Origin: Haematobia irritans
Lineage: Eukaryota; Arthropoda; Insecta; Diptera; Muscidae
Length of the DNA stretch: 64,000 nucleotides
Direction of reading: 5' to 3'
Assembly (NCBI RefSeq): GCF_050003625.1
Contig: NC_134400.1
Coordinates: 52,332,066-52,396,065, forward strand
Both the position numbers and the translations under genes were made by a program. The stretch's first letter is position 1. Each line of letters begins with the position of its first letter. The notes under the pieces were generated by a model. The model worked only from the letters and a program-made list of their open reading frames with translations. It searched no databases and was not told the DNA's origin. Of this stretch, positions 10,112 to 21,104 are shown one piece after another.

Positions 10112-10187
10112 GTGGTATCACAATGGACTGAATAGTCTAAGTGAGCCTGAATCTTAATCGGGCTGCCACTTTAACCTAACCTAACCT
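10112..10187 (+). repeat. LINE 3' tail shared with SINEs
   Basis: About 75 bp from AATGTGGTATCACAATGG through CTAAGTGAGCCTGA and CGGGCTGCCAC to three AACCT units. The same segment ends the SINEs at 10399-10744, 15641-15989 and 28471-28820. In known LINE-SINE pairs such a shared tail is what the LINE reverse transcriptase recognises. Confidence 0.9.
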
Positions 10188-10330
10188 ATATGTGATTGTA
10201 GTAGTCTTATGATCTTACACCCAGAGTACATAGAGTAGGTGACAAGTAATGTTACCAATTAAAATTGCCATACTGGTTTGTGTATGAAAATATTTTTGTA
10301 TTGATTCGAACGGTTTTCAGGAAAACCGGA

Positions 10331-10990
10331 TAAAAATTGCGTTTTCTAGAAGCCCAAGAAGTCAAGGGGGTGGGTTTGTTTATATGGTGCTACCTAGGGG
10401 AGCCACCGTGGTGCAATGGTTAGTATGCCCGCCTTGCATACACGAGGTCGTGGGTTCGATTCCTGCTCGACCGAACACCAAAAAGTTTTTCAACTGTGGA
10501 TTATCCCACCTCAGTAATGCTGGTGATATTTCTGAGTGTTTCAAAGCTTCTCTAAGTGGTTTCACTGCAATGTGGAACGCGGTTCGGACTCGGCTATAAA
10601 AAGGAGGTCCCTTGTCATTGAGCTTAACATGGAATCGGGTAACACTCAGTGATAAGAGAGAAGTTCACCAATGTGGTATCACAATGGACTGAATAGTCTA
10701 AGTGAGCCTGATACATCTGGTTGCCACCTAACCTAACCTGACCTACATAGCTTATCTGCGAACTTCACTTGCTAGCAAACAAGAAACCAGTCTGTGGCAA
10801 TTTTCAGGACGATAGCGTCATTATTGAAAGCTGTAGTGTGATAACACTAGACAGACGGACGGAAATAGTTTTAGTGGCTTAGAATTTCTCTCTGATCATT
10901 AATATATATCCTTTATATAGTCGGAGATCGATATTTCGATATGTTACAGACGGAGTGACAAATATATCCCGTTCTACGGTGGTGGGTATA
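10331..10990 (+). mobile_element. HINE-C, interrupted by a SINE
   Basis: A TTCTAGAAGCCCAAGAAGTCA unit start (10347) precedes the SINE. After the SINE come TTCAGGACGATAGCG, ACAGACGGACGGA, a decayed core, ATATTTCGATATGTTACAGAC and the terminus TACGGTGGTGGGTATAATAA. The family equals the copy at 12657-13680. The 5' head is not visible. Confidence 0.65.
10399..10744 (+). mobile_element. tRNA-derived SINE, copy 1
   Basis: The head GGAGCCACCGTGGTGCAATGG has an A-box-like TGGTGCAATGG, and the B box GGGTTCGATTCC lies about 45 bp on, both pol III internal promoter elements. A body (GTGGATTATCCCACCTCAG.., CTCGGCTATAAAAAG) and the LINE-type tail follow. The flanks (CTACCTAGG / CTACATAG) are only a weak target duplication. 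The head resembles a tRNA but lacks proper stem pairing, so it is not a tRNA gene. Confidence 0.9.
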
Positions 10991-11452
10991 ATAAGTTTGG
11001 AACTCTTAAATTGTTTAAATCATGGAAATTTTATTTTTTTTTTTTCAACTGAAGTTCATATTAACTTCCCTGAACCGAAGCTCCTATACTTCCTACTCTG
11101 CAAATTCTAAATAATTCAAAAATTGGACAATTGGTTTGCGACTAAAATATCATTTGATCAGAAAATGCATTTATTAGTAAACTTGTTTTACTTTAGTGCT
11201 GGATACCCAAGCCAGGACGGACTAAAAAAACAGAGTACTCGTTTACACAGGGCATATCCAAAAATGTGCAACACTGCACCGAAAAAAGTAAACTGTTTTG
11301 TAGGAAGATTGAACTATCTCACTCGAAAATTGAACTAAATTGTATTCCATATTTTGAGATTTCCACAAACCGTTGTTAAAACCAGGAAAATTTAGTGCCC
11401 TGTTGCACTTTTTAACAAGTTTAAAAGTATTCGTCGTAGCGGCTTACTGATA
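10991..11452. other. No recognisable feature
   Basis: AT-rich unassigned sequence. A 71-codon frame (11123-11338) has no recognisable motif. Confidence 0.4.
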
Positions 11453-12656
11453 ATGGGTGATACGGTCAAAATTTTGTCAAGGGAAAACGCGTGTAAATCG
11501 GTGAAATCGTTTATTTAAAAAATCAAATTAAATTTCTTTTTCAAGTTCAATTAGTATAAAATTCAGGAAAAATATTTAGTTAGGCTTTCGCTTTTTCAAA
11601 TCCGAATTGCCGGGCCTCATGCGTGACACCTGCCATCAGATTTTGTACAGCCACCTTGTCCACCTTCTTCGCCGCAGAAGGCCAGTTGCTGCTCGTCCTT
11701 AGCAGTTTTTTTGGTCTTCTTTAGGTTCCGCTTGACAATAACCCAGTATTTCTCAATTGGGTGGAGCTCTGGCGTGTTGGGAGGGTTCTTGTCCTTGGGA
11801 ACCACCTGCACGTTGTTGGCGGCGTACCACTCCATGGCCTTTTTACCGTAATGGCAAGATGCCAAATCCGGCCAAAACAGTACGGAACAACCGTGTTTCT
11901 TCAGGAAAAGCAGCAGACGTTTATTCAAACACTCTTTCACGTAAATTTCTTGGTTGACAGTCTCGGAAGCTACGAAAATGCTTCTTTTCAAGCCACAGGT
12001 ACAGATGGCTTGCCAAACAAGATATTTCTTTGCGAACTTTGACAGTTTTATGTGCTTGAAAATATCTGCTACCTTTTCCCTTCCTTTTGCCGTATAAAAC
12101 TCCTGTCTCGGAAGCTGCTTGTAGTCGGCCTTGACGTAGGTTTCGTCGTCCATTACCACGCAGTCAAACTTCGTCAGCACCGTCGTGTACAGCCTCCGGG
12201 ATCGCGCTTTGGCCGTCGTATTTTGTTTATCATCGCGATTTGGAGTCACTACCTTCTTGTAAGTCGATAGTCCGGCTCGTTTTTTGGCTCGATGCACGGT
12301 TGTAGACGATAAACCCTGCTTATTTGCGGCATCTCGGAGAGAGAGGTTAGGGTTTCGCTTGAAACTACCGGCAACTCTCTTTGTCGTCTCAGCGGCTTCC
12401 GGTTTTCAATTTCCCCCCGATCCAGACTTCCTGGCTGTCGACAAACGTTCCCCAAACACTTTAATTAAATTTCTACAGGTTGATTTGGCAACTTTTAGCG
12501 ATTTTGTCAGCTTTGCGTGCGAGTAGCTCGGATTTTCGCGATGCGCGAGCAAAATTTTGATACGCTGCTCTTTTTACTTGGACGGCATTTTGACAACTGA
12601 AGAGTGAATTCCAAAATCAAAATAGGAGCAACATTCTACACACACACACCTTCAAA
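11453..12656 (-). mobile_element. DD37E Tc1/mariner-type element, 5' end lost
   Basis: One TIR remains (ATGGGTGATACGGTCAAAAT, next to TA at 11451-11452). Similarity to the complete copy at 21866-23163 runs to about 12656 and then stops, so roughly the first 85-95 bp with the other TIR are gone and HINE-C begins directly. Confidence 0.85.
11580..12588 (-). pseudogene. DD37E transposase pseudogene, copy 1
   Basis: ATG at 12588-12586, with a helix-turn-helix-type N-terminus as in the second copy. Codon 61 is TGA (12408-12406) where the other copy has CGA. The frame then stays open to the catalytic core: VVMDDETYVK (first Asp), LFWPDLASCHYG (second Asp) and TPELHPIEKYW (Glu). There are 37 residues between the second Asp and the Glu. 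An 11-nt deletion near 11686 shifts the last part out of frame. It would have cut and pasted the element at TA sites; now it is inactive. Confidence 0.88.
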
Positions 12657-13680
12657 TTGCATAATAACTACGGATTCTAGAAGCCCAAGAAGTAAAATCG
12701 GGAGATCGGTCTATATGGGGGCTATCCCAAATCATTGACCGATAATCACCATTTTCGGCACACCTCTCTATGGTCCCAAAATACTTCTAGATTTCCAATT
12801 TCAATCAAATTGGATAAAAACTATGGATTCTAGAAGCTCAAGAAGTAATATCGGGAGATCGGTCTATATGGGGGCTATACCAAAACATGGACCGATAATC
12901 GGCCCACATCTTTAGGGTCCTAAAATACCTCTAGATTTCTAATTTTAGGCAAATTTGTATAAAAACTACGGTTTCTGGAAGCTGAAGAACTAAAATCGAG
13001 AGATCGGTCTATATGGGGGCTATATCAAAACATGGACCTATACTCATCATTTTCGGCACAAATCTTTACGGCCCCATTCAGGCAAATTGGATAAAAACTG
13101 TGGTTTCTATAAGCCCAAGACCCCAAATCGGGAGGTCGGTTTATATGGGGACTATATCAAAACCTGGACCGATATAGCCCATCTTCGAACTTGACCTGCT
13201 TGCAGACAAAAGGCGAGTTTGTGCAAATTTTCAGCACGATAGCTTAACCCTCTAATGCCCAAGCCCGCCTTTAGGCGGGCTTCATTTAAAAAGGAGGCTT
13301 TTAGTAAAACACACCTTAAGACAACAAAAATGGGCAAAATATAGAGAAAACTTATTTGAAACTATTCAAGAGGCTTTGCAGCATATGCTGAATTTTACCG
13401 TATACACTTTTCTTGCTTCGTTCTCTTGCTTTTGTGTGGTTAACATTGAAAATTTAATTAGCTGGCAAAAAACTTGGGGCATTAGAGGGTTAATTATTGA
13501 AGACTGTAGCATGATTACAACAGACAGACAGGCGGACATGGTTATATCGTCTTAGAATTTCTCCCCGATCAAGAATGTATATACTTTATATAGTCGAAAA
13601 TCAATATTTCGATGTGTTACAAACGGACCGACAAACTTATTATACCCATATCACCATTCTGTGGTGGTGGGTATAAAAAT
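12657..13680 (+). mobile_element. HINE-C with three to four tandem units and 3' end
   Basis: Units of about 150 bp start with TTCTAGAAGCCCAAGAAGT-like blocks and include GGGAGATCGGTCTATATGGG. They are followed by TTCAGCACGATAGC, ACAGACAGACAGGCGGACAT, TTAGAATTTCTCCCCGATCAAG, ATTTCGATGTGTTACAAACG and the terminus TGTGGTGGTGGGTATAA. It is split by a small MITE at 13248-13489. Confidence 0.7.
13248..13489. mobile_element. piggyBac-type MITE
   Basis: The 242-bp element has perfect 13-bp TIRs CCCTCTAATGCCC / GGGCATTAGAGGG and is flanked on both sides by TTAA (13244-13247 and 13490-13493), the piggyBac target. Just inside the left end is a 9-bp-arm hairpin (AAGCCCGCC, loop TTTA, GGCGGGCTT). Non-coding. 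The empty site reads GATAGCTTAATTATTGAAG, matching the other HINE-C copy at about 10812. Confidence 0.9.
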
Positions 13681-14023
13681 TACCATTTTAACCCTACAGT
13701 AGTTCATTCTTACTATTTTTGGGAATCGTGCCAAAATGTTCTTTTGTTTTATGTTAGTTCATATTGAATGGTTTTTTCTGTGTGGCTATTTAAAAACAAT
13801 CACAGAAAAGAAGTGAAATAGTACGTTTTTAATGAATGCAGTTCTAAAATAGCAATAAATATATAAATATAAATATATAATATATGGGTAATAAATTGAA
13901 CTTTTTTGTGTTGATTTGAAATTTATAGCAAATTTTTAGTAATTTGAGGTCGCTGAATCCAAATCTGTACTTGATTTTTTTCTATCAGCTCGACTTTTCG
14001 AACGGTTCAAAATATTAAAATAA
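13681..14023. other. No recognisable feature
   Basis: AT-rich spacer with TATAAATATA-type runs near 13855-13885. No gene or repeat signature seen. Confidence 0.4.
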
Positions 14024-14090
14024 AACAAGTATATACGGCCGTAAGTTCGGCCAAGCTGAATCTTATGTACCCTCCACCATGGAGTGCGTA

Positions 14091-15311
14091 CACAGAGAAT
14101 ACAGATTGGTTGTGATAACCGAATTTATTGCCAACCTCCTTTTGGCAGTTGCAGCAACCTTCTGTTAGTAGTTGTGACACCCGACAAATTCGGTCGACTC
14201 AATCGAATTATGGAAAACCTAACTAATACTATATATAGAGTTGGTTGTATTAGACGATAGAATTGGTCGTTGCTCCTTTCTTTATATGGTTATATTACCC
14301 ACCTTAACCGAAATGAAAATGATTTTTTCCTTCAGAATATTGTATTTTATTTATATTTTTTTGAATGACAGAAAAGCACATAAAATTATAATACATTAAC
14401 AATTAAAAAATATACACCTTTGAAAATACACCCTCCAGCATTGATTGCAGAATTGACAGGCAATGGTAGTTAAATCTTTGGATCTCTTAGTATACAAGTA
14501 TTTATAAATGGCGTCCGACCTGAGCACATGATAAATGGGATGACATAGCCAGTCTAAAAACGCAACAAATTAAATCAGAAAATTAGTGTGGAATTTTAAA
14601 AAATAAATAAGAACATACTCGCCACCATCACTTCCTTAGGTGTTCCATAGATAAAGACAGACGTGGAGATGAATTTTCCCATTAGAGCCGCTTTAAATTT
14701 GTAACATGGTTCAAACTTTTACCTTTTAACAATATAAAATTGTTCCACATCTAAAACACGATCCCAAACAATTGAAGATAGGAACTGTTTATATGATTCG
14801 TATCGAATATGGTGTACTTAGAACAGTTTCACACTGCGCGAGTTGTTCATGGAAATATTTGATAGGCAATCCACCAAAAGTTCAAATAAACTGAGAACCG
14901 TCTGAAAATACTCTGATTTCAGTTATTTTTATTGTTTTAAATTGAAAAGACACATTTTCCTTCTACATTGAATAATTTTTAACAATATTAATGACATTTG
15001 ATAAATATTTCCAAAAGAATTCGGTTGTGAATATCAATTGTAAGTTCTGAATACTAAATGACAGTTATGAAGTTTTTTTAAGGTTGGTTGCGCGTATCGA
15101 ATTCAATCAAATTTTTTAAAAAGAGAGACATTTAGTTCAGACAACTATTTGACTTGTATTACAAACAAAACTCTATAATAATAATCATCAAATGGCAGTA
15201 GGAACGAATTAAGGTTGTAAATAATGTAAATTGATTGACACAACTGTGATTTCATTGTAGATGCAGAATTTTTATTACAACAATCAATTTTCAACCAATA
15301 TGTTCTCTGTG
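14091..15311. mobile_element. K element, non-coding TIR element
   Basis: The ends CACAGAGAATACAGATTGG and CCAATATGTTCTCTGTG are near-perfect inverses. The left flank is TA (14089-14090) and the right flank TGTA, so a TA duplication plus a TG slip explains the interrupted HINE-A word GCGTAGAAAC. 1.22 kb, with no transposase frame. Confidence 0.75.
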
Positions 15312-15640
15312 TGTAGAAACTTCTACGAAAGACTGTCATCCACAAATTTCAACTCACATGGTTGTTAAATATCATAAACTACCACCACGTACCACATTTC
15401 AACCAGATCGGATGAATTTTGCTTCTCCAAAAGGCACCGGAGGTCAAATCTGGGGATCGGTTTATATGGGAGCTATATATTATTATGGACTGATAGGAAC
15501 CAATTCCTGCATGGTTGTTGGATACCCTATACTAACATCACGTACAAAATTTCAACCGAATGGGAAGAATTTTGCTCTTCCAAGGTGCTCCGGAGGTCAA
15601 ATCTGGGGATCGGTTTCTTTGGGGCCTATATATAATTATG

Positions 15641-15989
15641 GGAGCCACCGTGGTGCAATGGTTAGCATGCCCGCCTTGCATACACAAGGTCGTGGGTTCG
15701 ATTCCTGCTTCGACCGAACACCAAAAAGTTTTTCAGCGGTGGATTATCCCACCTCAGTAATGCTGGTGACATTTCTGAGGGTTTAAAAGCTTCTTTAAGT
15801 GGTTTCACTGCAATGTGGAACGCCGTTCGGACTCGGCTATAAAAAGTAGGTCCCTTGTCATTGAGCTTAACATGGAATCGGGCAGCACTCAGTGATAAGA
15901 GAGAAGTTCACCAATGTGGTATCACAATGGACTGAATAGTCTAAGTGAGCCTGATACATCGGGCTGCCACCTAACCTAACCTAACCTAC
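15641..15989 (+). mobile_element. tRNA-derived SINE, copy 2
   Basis: Full-length, with A box TGGTGCAATGG, B box GGGTTCGATTCC, the central body and the LINE-type tail ending in AACCT repeats. It is flanked by a perfect 12-bp duplication ATATAATTATGG (15630-15641 and 15990-16001) taken from the HINE-A unit it entered. The shared terminal G makes the exact start ambiguous by one base. Confidence 0.95.
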
Positions 15990-16615
15990 ATATAATTATG
16001 GACCGATATCGACCAATTTTTGCATGGGTGTTTGAAGCCATATATTAACATCACGTACCAAATTTCAACTTAATCGGGTCTTCCAAGAGGCCCCGGAGGT
16101 CAAATTTGGGGATCGGTTCATATGGGGGCTATATATAGTTATGGACCGATATGGACCAATTTTTGCATGGTCGTTAGAAACCATATACTAACACCATGTA
16201 CCAAATTTCAACCGGATCGGATGAAATTTGCTTCTCTTAGAGGCTCCGCAAGCCAAATCGGGGGATCGGTTTATATGGGGGCTTTATATAATTATGGACC
16301 GATGTGAACCAATTTTTGCATGGTTGTTAGAGACCATATACCAACACCATGTACCAAATTTCAGCCGGATCGGATGAAATTTTTCTTCTCTTAGCGGATC
16401 GGCAAGCCAAATTTTGGGGGTCCGTTTATATGGGGGCTATACGTAAAAGTGGACCGATATGGCCCATTTGCAATACAATCCGACCTACATCAATAACAAC
16501 TACCTGTACCAAGTTTCAAGTCGATAGATTGTTTCGTTCGGAAGTTAGCGTGATTTCAACAGACGGACGGACGGACGGACATGCTCAGATCGACTGAGAA
16601 TTTCACCACGACCCA

Positions 16616-19600
16616 CACCCAGAAAAAAGTGACCCCTTCTTTAAGTTAAAATGAACTCATTGTGAAGAAAGTTGAACTTCGTAGCGCCAAAGACATTTTT
16701 ATTTGTTTGAAATATGTGATTTTCGTAGAAATTAGGTATAAGGCATTCCATATATTAGTTAACATTTTCCTATATTTATGTACCACTATACTACAGAATG
16801 AAAAAAATTTATATGATTTGAATTCATATATGGAATGATTTTATTGAAATTTTTTCATTCATTTGGACAAATCTTACATATTTGTGGTAAAACTTTTACT
16901 TCATAATTAGAACTGCTTACCTTCGTTTTTAAATACAATTTTATTTATTTATATAAGCAATTTTATCTTCAATAAAAGACATGTTTTATTAATATATTGA
17001 ATATATATATTAGTAATCAACAGCATGGAGTGTCCTTGAAATATTAGTTTATTATTGCACTATTTCCAATTTCCATGTGATATTATCAACAGTAAAACGC
17101 ACTTTTTCTTCTTCTTCTTCTTCTTGTACTTTTCACTTTTAATAAGTTAACGATTTTGTCCTCCTTTTGCAATTTCAATACCTACAAATATAAAAAATCA
17201 TAAACCATTTTTGTTACAAAAGGTTAGCGTCACTGAATATTACCTGATAATTGCAAGGGTTGTTATTCTGCTGGTGTTTTTTTCTTTATACACCACCACG
17301 AACATTGATAGATTTATTTTCAAAAAACGAAAATTTTTCTCACTAATTTAAAATAACAAATATTTTATATATTTTATTTGTTATTTATTATATTATTTAA
17401 CCATATTATTTTTTAACAATCTCTCCGTATACCACAACAACGCGATTCCAACTAAAAAAACAACCCACGCGCAAACATATCGATTACACCCACGCGCAAA
17501 CGCATCGATTACGATGACAGGTATCGATTACAGGTAGACAATAGAAATATAAGAAAATTTCCTATATTCTAACAAGTGTGTTTCCTTAAGTTTTGAAAGG
17601 ATTGCATACTTCTTAGTACGAATGAACTAAAATATTTTTCTATGCCAAGTGTTGTTCGTATGTATGAAAAACTTTCTATTACAAAGGAAGTCGCAATTAT
17701 CATTTTATAAGAAATTTTACTAATTTTGAGGAAACTTGGTTTTAGTTCGGATTTTGTTTATTTTTACGAATGCTTTGTTATCGGTGAATAAATTTTTCTT
17801 GTTCAGTAGTAAATTCTTATACCCAGCGAAAAAAACGGTATGAGTAAAATTCCATGCCTTATTCTAGTTAACGAACTATTCCTAACTGCTTACAGTTTAG
17901 GATTTTCTTACTGAAACAAGTAAATTTTATTATTTCTCACAAAAATAAAATGGATAAACCATATTGATGAACATTTTTATACCCTCCATCATAGGATGGG
18001 GGTATATTAACTTTGTCATTCCGTTTGTAACACATCGAAATATTGCTCTAAGACCCCAAAAAGTATATATATTCTGGGTCGTGGTGAAATTCTGAGTCGA
18101 TCTAAGCATGTCCGTCCGTCCGTCTGTTGAAATCACGCTAACTTCCGAAAGAAACAAGCTATCGACTTGAAACTTGGCACAAGTAGTTGTTATCGATGTA
18201 GGTCGGATGGTATTGAAAATGGGCCATATCGGTCCACTTTTACGTATAGCCCCCATATAAAGGGACCCTCAGATTTGGCTTGTGGAGCCCCTAAGAGAAG
18301 CATATTTCATCCGATCCGGCTGAAATTTGGTACATGGTGTTGGTATATGGTCTCCAACAACCATGCAAAAATTGGTTCATATCGGTCCTTAATTATATAT
18401 AGCCCCATATAAACCGATAACAGATTTGGCTTGTGGAGCCTGTAACGGGAGCATATTTCATCCGATCCGATTGAAATTTCGTATATGGTATTGGTATATG
18501 GTCTCTAACAACCATGCAAAAATTGGTCTACATCGGTTCGTAATTATATATAGCCCCCATATAAACCGATCCCCAGATTTGGCTTGCGAAGCCTAAAAGA
18601 GAAGTAAATTTCATCCGATCCGGCTGAAATTTGGTACATGGTGTTGGTATATGGTCTCTAACAATCATGCAAAAATTGGTCCACATCGGTCTATAATTAT
18701 ATATAGCCCCCATATAAACCGATCCCCAGATTTGGCTTGCGGAGCCTCAAAGAGAAGCAAATTTCATCCGATCAGGCTGAAATTTGGTACATGGTGTTGG
18801 TATATGGTCTCTAACAATCATGCAAAAATTGGTCCACATCGGTCTATAATTATATATAGCCCCCATATAAACCGATCCCCAGATTTGGCTTACGGAGCCT
18901 CAAAGAGAAGCAAATTTCATCCGATCAGGCTGAAATTTGGTACATGATGTTGGTATATGGTCTCTAACAACCATGCAAAATTTGTCCACATCGGTTCATA
19001 ATTATATATAGCCCCCATATAAACCGATCCCCAGATTTGGCTTGCGAAGTCTCCAAGAGAAGCAAATTTCATCCAATCCGGTTGTAATTTGGAACATGGT
19101 GTTAGTGATATTTAACAACCGTACCAGAATTGGTCCATATCGGTCTATAATTATATATAGCCCCCATATAAAACGTTCTCCAGATTTGACCTCCGGAGCC
19201 TTTTGGAGGAGCAAAATTCATTCGATCCGGTTCAAATTAGGAACGTGGTGTAAGTATATGGTCACTAACAACCATACCAAAATAGGTCCAATCACACACA
19301 AAATGGTCCATATCGGTTCATAATCATGGTTGCCACTAGAGCCAAAAATAATCTACCAAAATTTTATTTCTATAGAAAATTTTGTCAAAATTTTATTTCT
19401 ATAGAATTTTTTTCAAAATTTTATTTTTGTAGAAATTTTGTGAACATTTTCTTTCTATAGAAAATTTTGGGAAAATTTTTATTTCTATAGAAAATTTTGT
19501 GAAAATTTTATTTCTATAGACAATTTTATTAAAATTTTATTTCTGTAGAAAATTTTGTCAAAATTTTATGTCTATTTTGTCAAACTGAATTATATACGTA

Positions 19601-19807
19601 TTGGATCGATCTTTTTTGATTTAATATATACCACGTATGGACTTACATACAATTTAGAAGATGGTGTTAGGAAGTTTTAAGATACCTTGCCATCGGCAAG
19701 CGTTACCGCAACTTAAGTAATTCGATTGTGGATGGCAGTGTTTAGAAGAAGTTTCTACGCCGTATATACTTGTTTCCTTTAGTTTCGAAGGCAGTTTTTT
19801 CTGGGTG
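16616..19807. mobile_element. H element, copy 1, itself interrupted
   Basis: It has the ends CACCCAGAAAAAAGTG and TTTTTTCTGGGTG and a CA duplication (16614-16615, 19808-19809) inside the HINE-A word GACCCAGAATAT. Apart from a HINE-A insertion at 17979-19772, it is collinear with the 1434-bp copy at 48374-49807. No coding frame; includes a short TTC-repeat at 17108-17126. Confidence 0.88.
17979..19772 (-). mobile_element. HINE-A inside H, reverse orientation
   Basis: Reading + strand: ATACCCTCCATCATAGG (3' end), the core with GTCCGTCCGTC, about eight tandem units, the 29-bp minisatellite (19355-19580), 5' blocks and CGTATATACTTG. About 45 bp with the head hairpin and the TACCCTCCACCAT motif are deleted at 19761. 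It sits within a T-run of H. The intact H copy has TTTTTT at this point, so the target is T-rich with no clear duplication, as in Helentron-type elements. Confidence 0.87.
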
Positions 19808-19904
19808 CAGAATATATTTACTTTATGGGGTCTTAGAGCAATATTTCGATGTGTTACAAACGGAATGACAAAGTTAATATACCCCCCATCCTATGGTGGA
19901 GGGT

Positions 19905-20404
19905 ATAACAAGTATATACGGCCGTAAGTTCGGCCAGGCCGAATCTTATATACGCTCCACCATGGATTGTGAAGAAACTTCTACTAAAGACAGTTATCCA
20001 CAATTCAATTATTTTGGTTGCGGCCGATGGCAAGGCATCTTTAAACTTCTTAACATCATCTTCTAAATTGTAAGTTAGTCCATGCGGGATATATAGTATA
20101 CAAAAGAAAGGTCGATTTAAAACGTATATATTCAGTTATTGACCAGTATATATAGGGAAAAAATAATTACAAACCGATATGAACTTTTGTGCGGTAATTA
20201 TAGAGCAAGAATTGAAATATCGGTCGCTTTATATGGGGGCTATAGACAATTATGAGCACGAGTCTACCAAAAATGGCAGATGTTTTACTGTTTGGTAGAT
20301 TGGTAGAATTCTTGATGTTTTGGAAGATTTTGCAAAATATTCCTCTCCAACTAAGAAATGCTTCATAAATTTTCTATAGAAATAAAATTTTGACACAATT
20401 TTCT
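19905..20404 (+). mobile_element. HINE-A 5' part, head-to-tail with previous
   Basis: It begins CAAGTATATACGGCCGTAAG right after GGAGGGTATAA of the preceding copy. The head hairpin and the 5' blocks are present, followed by a decayed unit and two minisatellite repeats, before it breaks at rep-F. Confidence 0.75.
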
Positions 20405-20745
20405 ATAAGCATTGTTGTTGTTTTTTATTTCAGCTTAAAACCATACATTGACTAAACTACAAGTGTAGCTTAACCAACAGAGGAAAAGAATGTTTGTCAA
20501 ATTTATTTGGGCAAAGCCCTATAGACTGCAAGATGGTTGGATGAACGCACGTTTCGGAATTACCACATTCCTCATCAGCATCCTCTACTTGCAGCAAAAC
20601 TATCAATCAATTATCAGAATAAATTCAGGCAGTTCATTAAACCCAACAATGAACCACACTTGAACCTTCCGAAAAAAGGTTTTGTATGATAGCCGGCTTA
20701 TGCCGAAATAAATTCGAAACAAACATATCTCTTTTCCTATGCCAA
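20405..20745 (+). repeat. rep-F copy 4
   Basis: From CATTGTTGTTGTTTTTTATTTCAGC to AACATATCTCTTTTCCTATGCC. It is the longest clean copy and includes the 3' block GATAGCCGGCTTATGCCG. Class unknown. Confidence 0.6.
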
Positions 20746-20825
20746 CAGATTATTTTATTTTTATAGTTGCGGTAACAAAATCTTAACGCCTATAAATTTT
20801 ATTGTTCCTCTATGAAAACAACTGA

Positions 20826-20951
20826 CTTCCATTCTTTTCCGAAGACGATGAATTTGTTTATTGTTCGGATGTTCCTGATTTTGTAACAGCCATGGGACAA
20901 GAGGAGTATGATCCAAATGACGCTATCTCTAAAACGACTTGCAAAATTTAA
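20826..20951 (+). pseudogene. Short protein-coding fossil
   Basis: A frame of about 41 codons ending in TAA (20949-20951) encodes EDDEFVYCSDVPDF followed by TAMGQEEYDPND. The acidic, protein-like composition stands out from its AT-rich surroundings. From memory it resembles a segment just before a WRLFIDSSKRSLK-type block in insect repeat-borne proteins, but that block is absent here. This is a weak recognition; it could be chance. Confidence 0.35.
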
Positions 20952-21104
20952 AAACAATGTAAGCACGGCTTAAAGAGAATACTGGTTGGGAGTATCGGAA
21001 TTTTTATATCCTAAAAAACCTTGTGGTCAGGGTATAATAAGTTTGATCTGCCAAAAAATGTGCTTACCAGAAATATTTATTTTAGACCCCATAAAATATA
21101 TACC

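Larger units (their letters stand above)
7440..10187 (+). mobile_element. 5'-truncated non-LTR retrotransposon (LINE)
   Basis: The element lies between perfect 13-bp direct repeats ATATGTGATTGTA (7427-7439 and 10188-10200), which fixes its limits. The 5' part (ORF1 and the endonuclease domain) is missing, as is usual for truncated LINE copies. It carries an open RT-RNase H frame, a short 3' UTR and a tail of AACCT repeats instead of poly(A). Intact coding plus a perfect duplication point to recent insertion. The RNase H domain places it in the I/LOA-like group of LINEs; the exact clade is not certain. Confidence 0.93.
14024..19904 (+). mobile_element. HINE-A enlarged by nested insertions
   Basis: The head (AACAAGTATATACGGCCGTAAG, 14028-14090) continues at 15312 after a K insertion. 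It runs to 15640, continues at 15990 after a SINE, reaches the core and CACGACCCA at 16615, is split by an H element, and finishes at 19808-19904 (CAGAATATATTTAC.. to GGTGGAGGGTATAA). When the inserts are removed, the pieces join into a normal HINE-A of about 1.1 kb. Confidence 0.85.

Noticed and set aside
10171..10187. Telomeric location of the window because of (TTAGG)n-like tracts
   Set aside because: Only two to four units occur, always at retroposon ends inside other repeats.
10399..10475. Functional tRNA gene
   Set aside because: The A and B boxes are present but the stems do not pair properly. The unit is repeated with a body and a LINE-type tail, so it is a SINE head. The same holds for 34985-35075 and 35185-35275.
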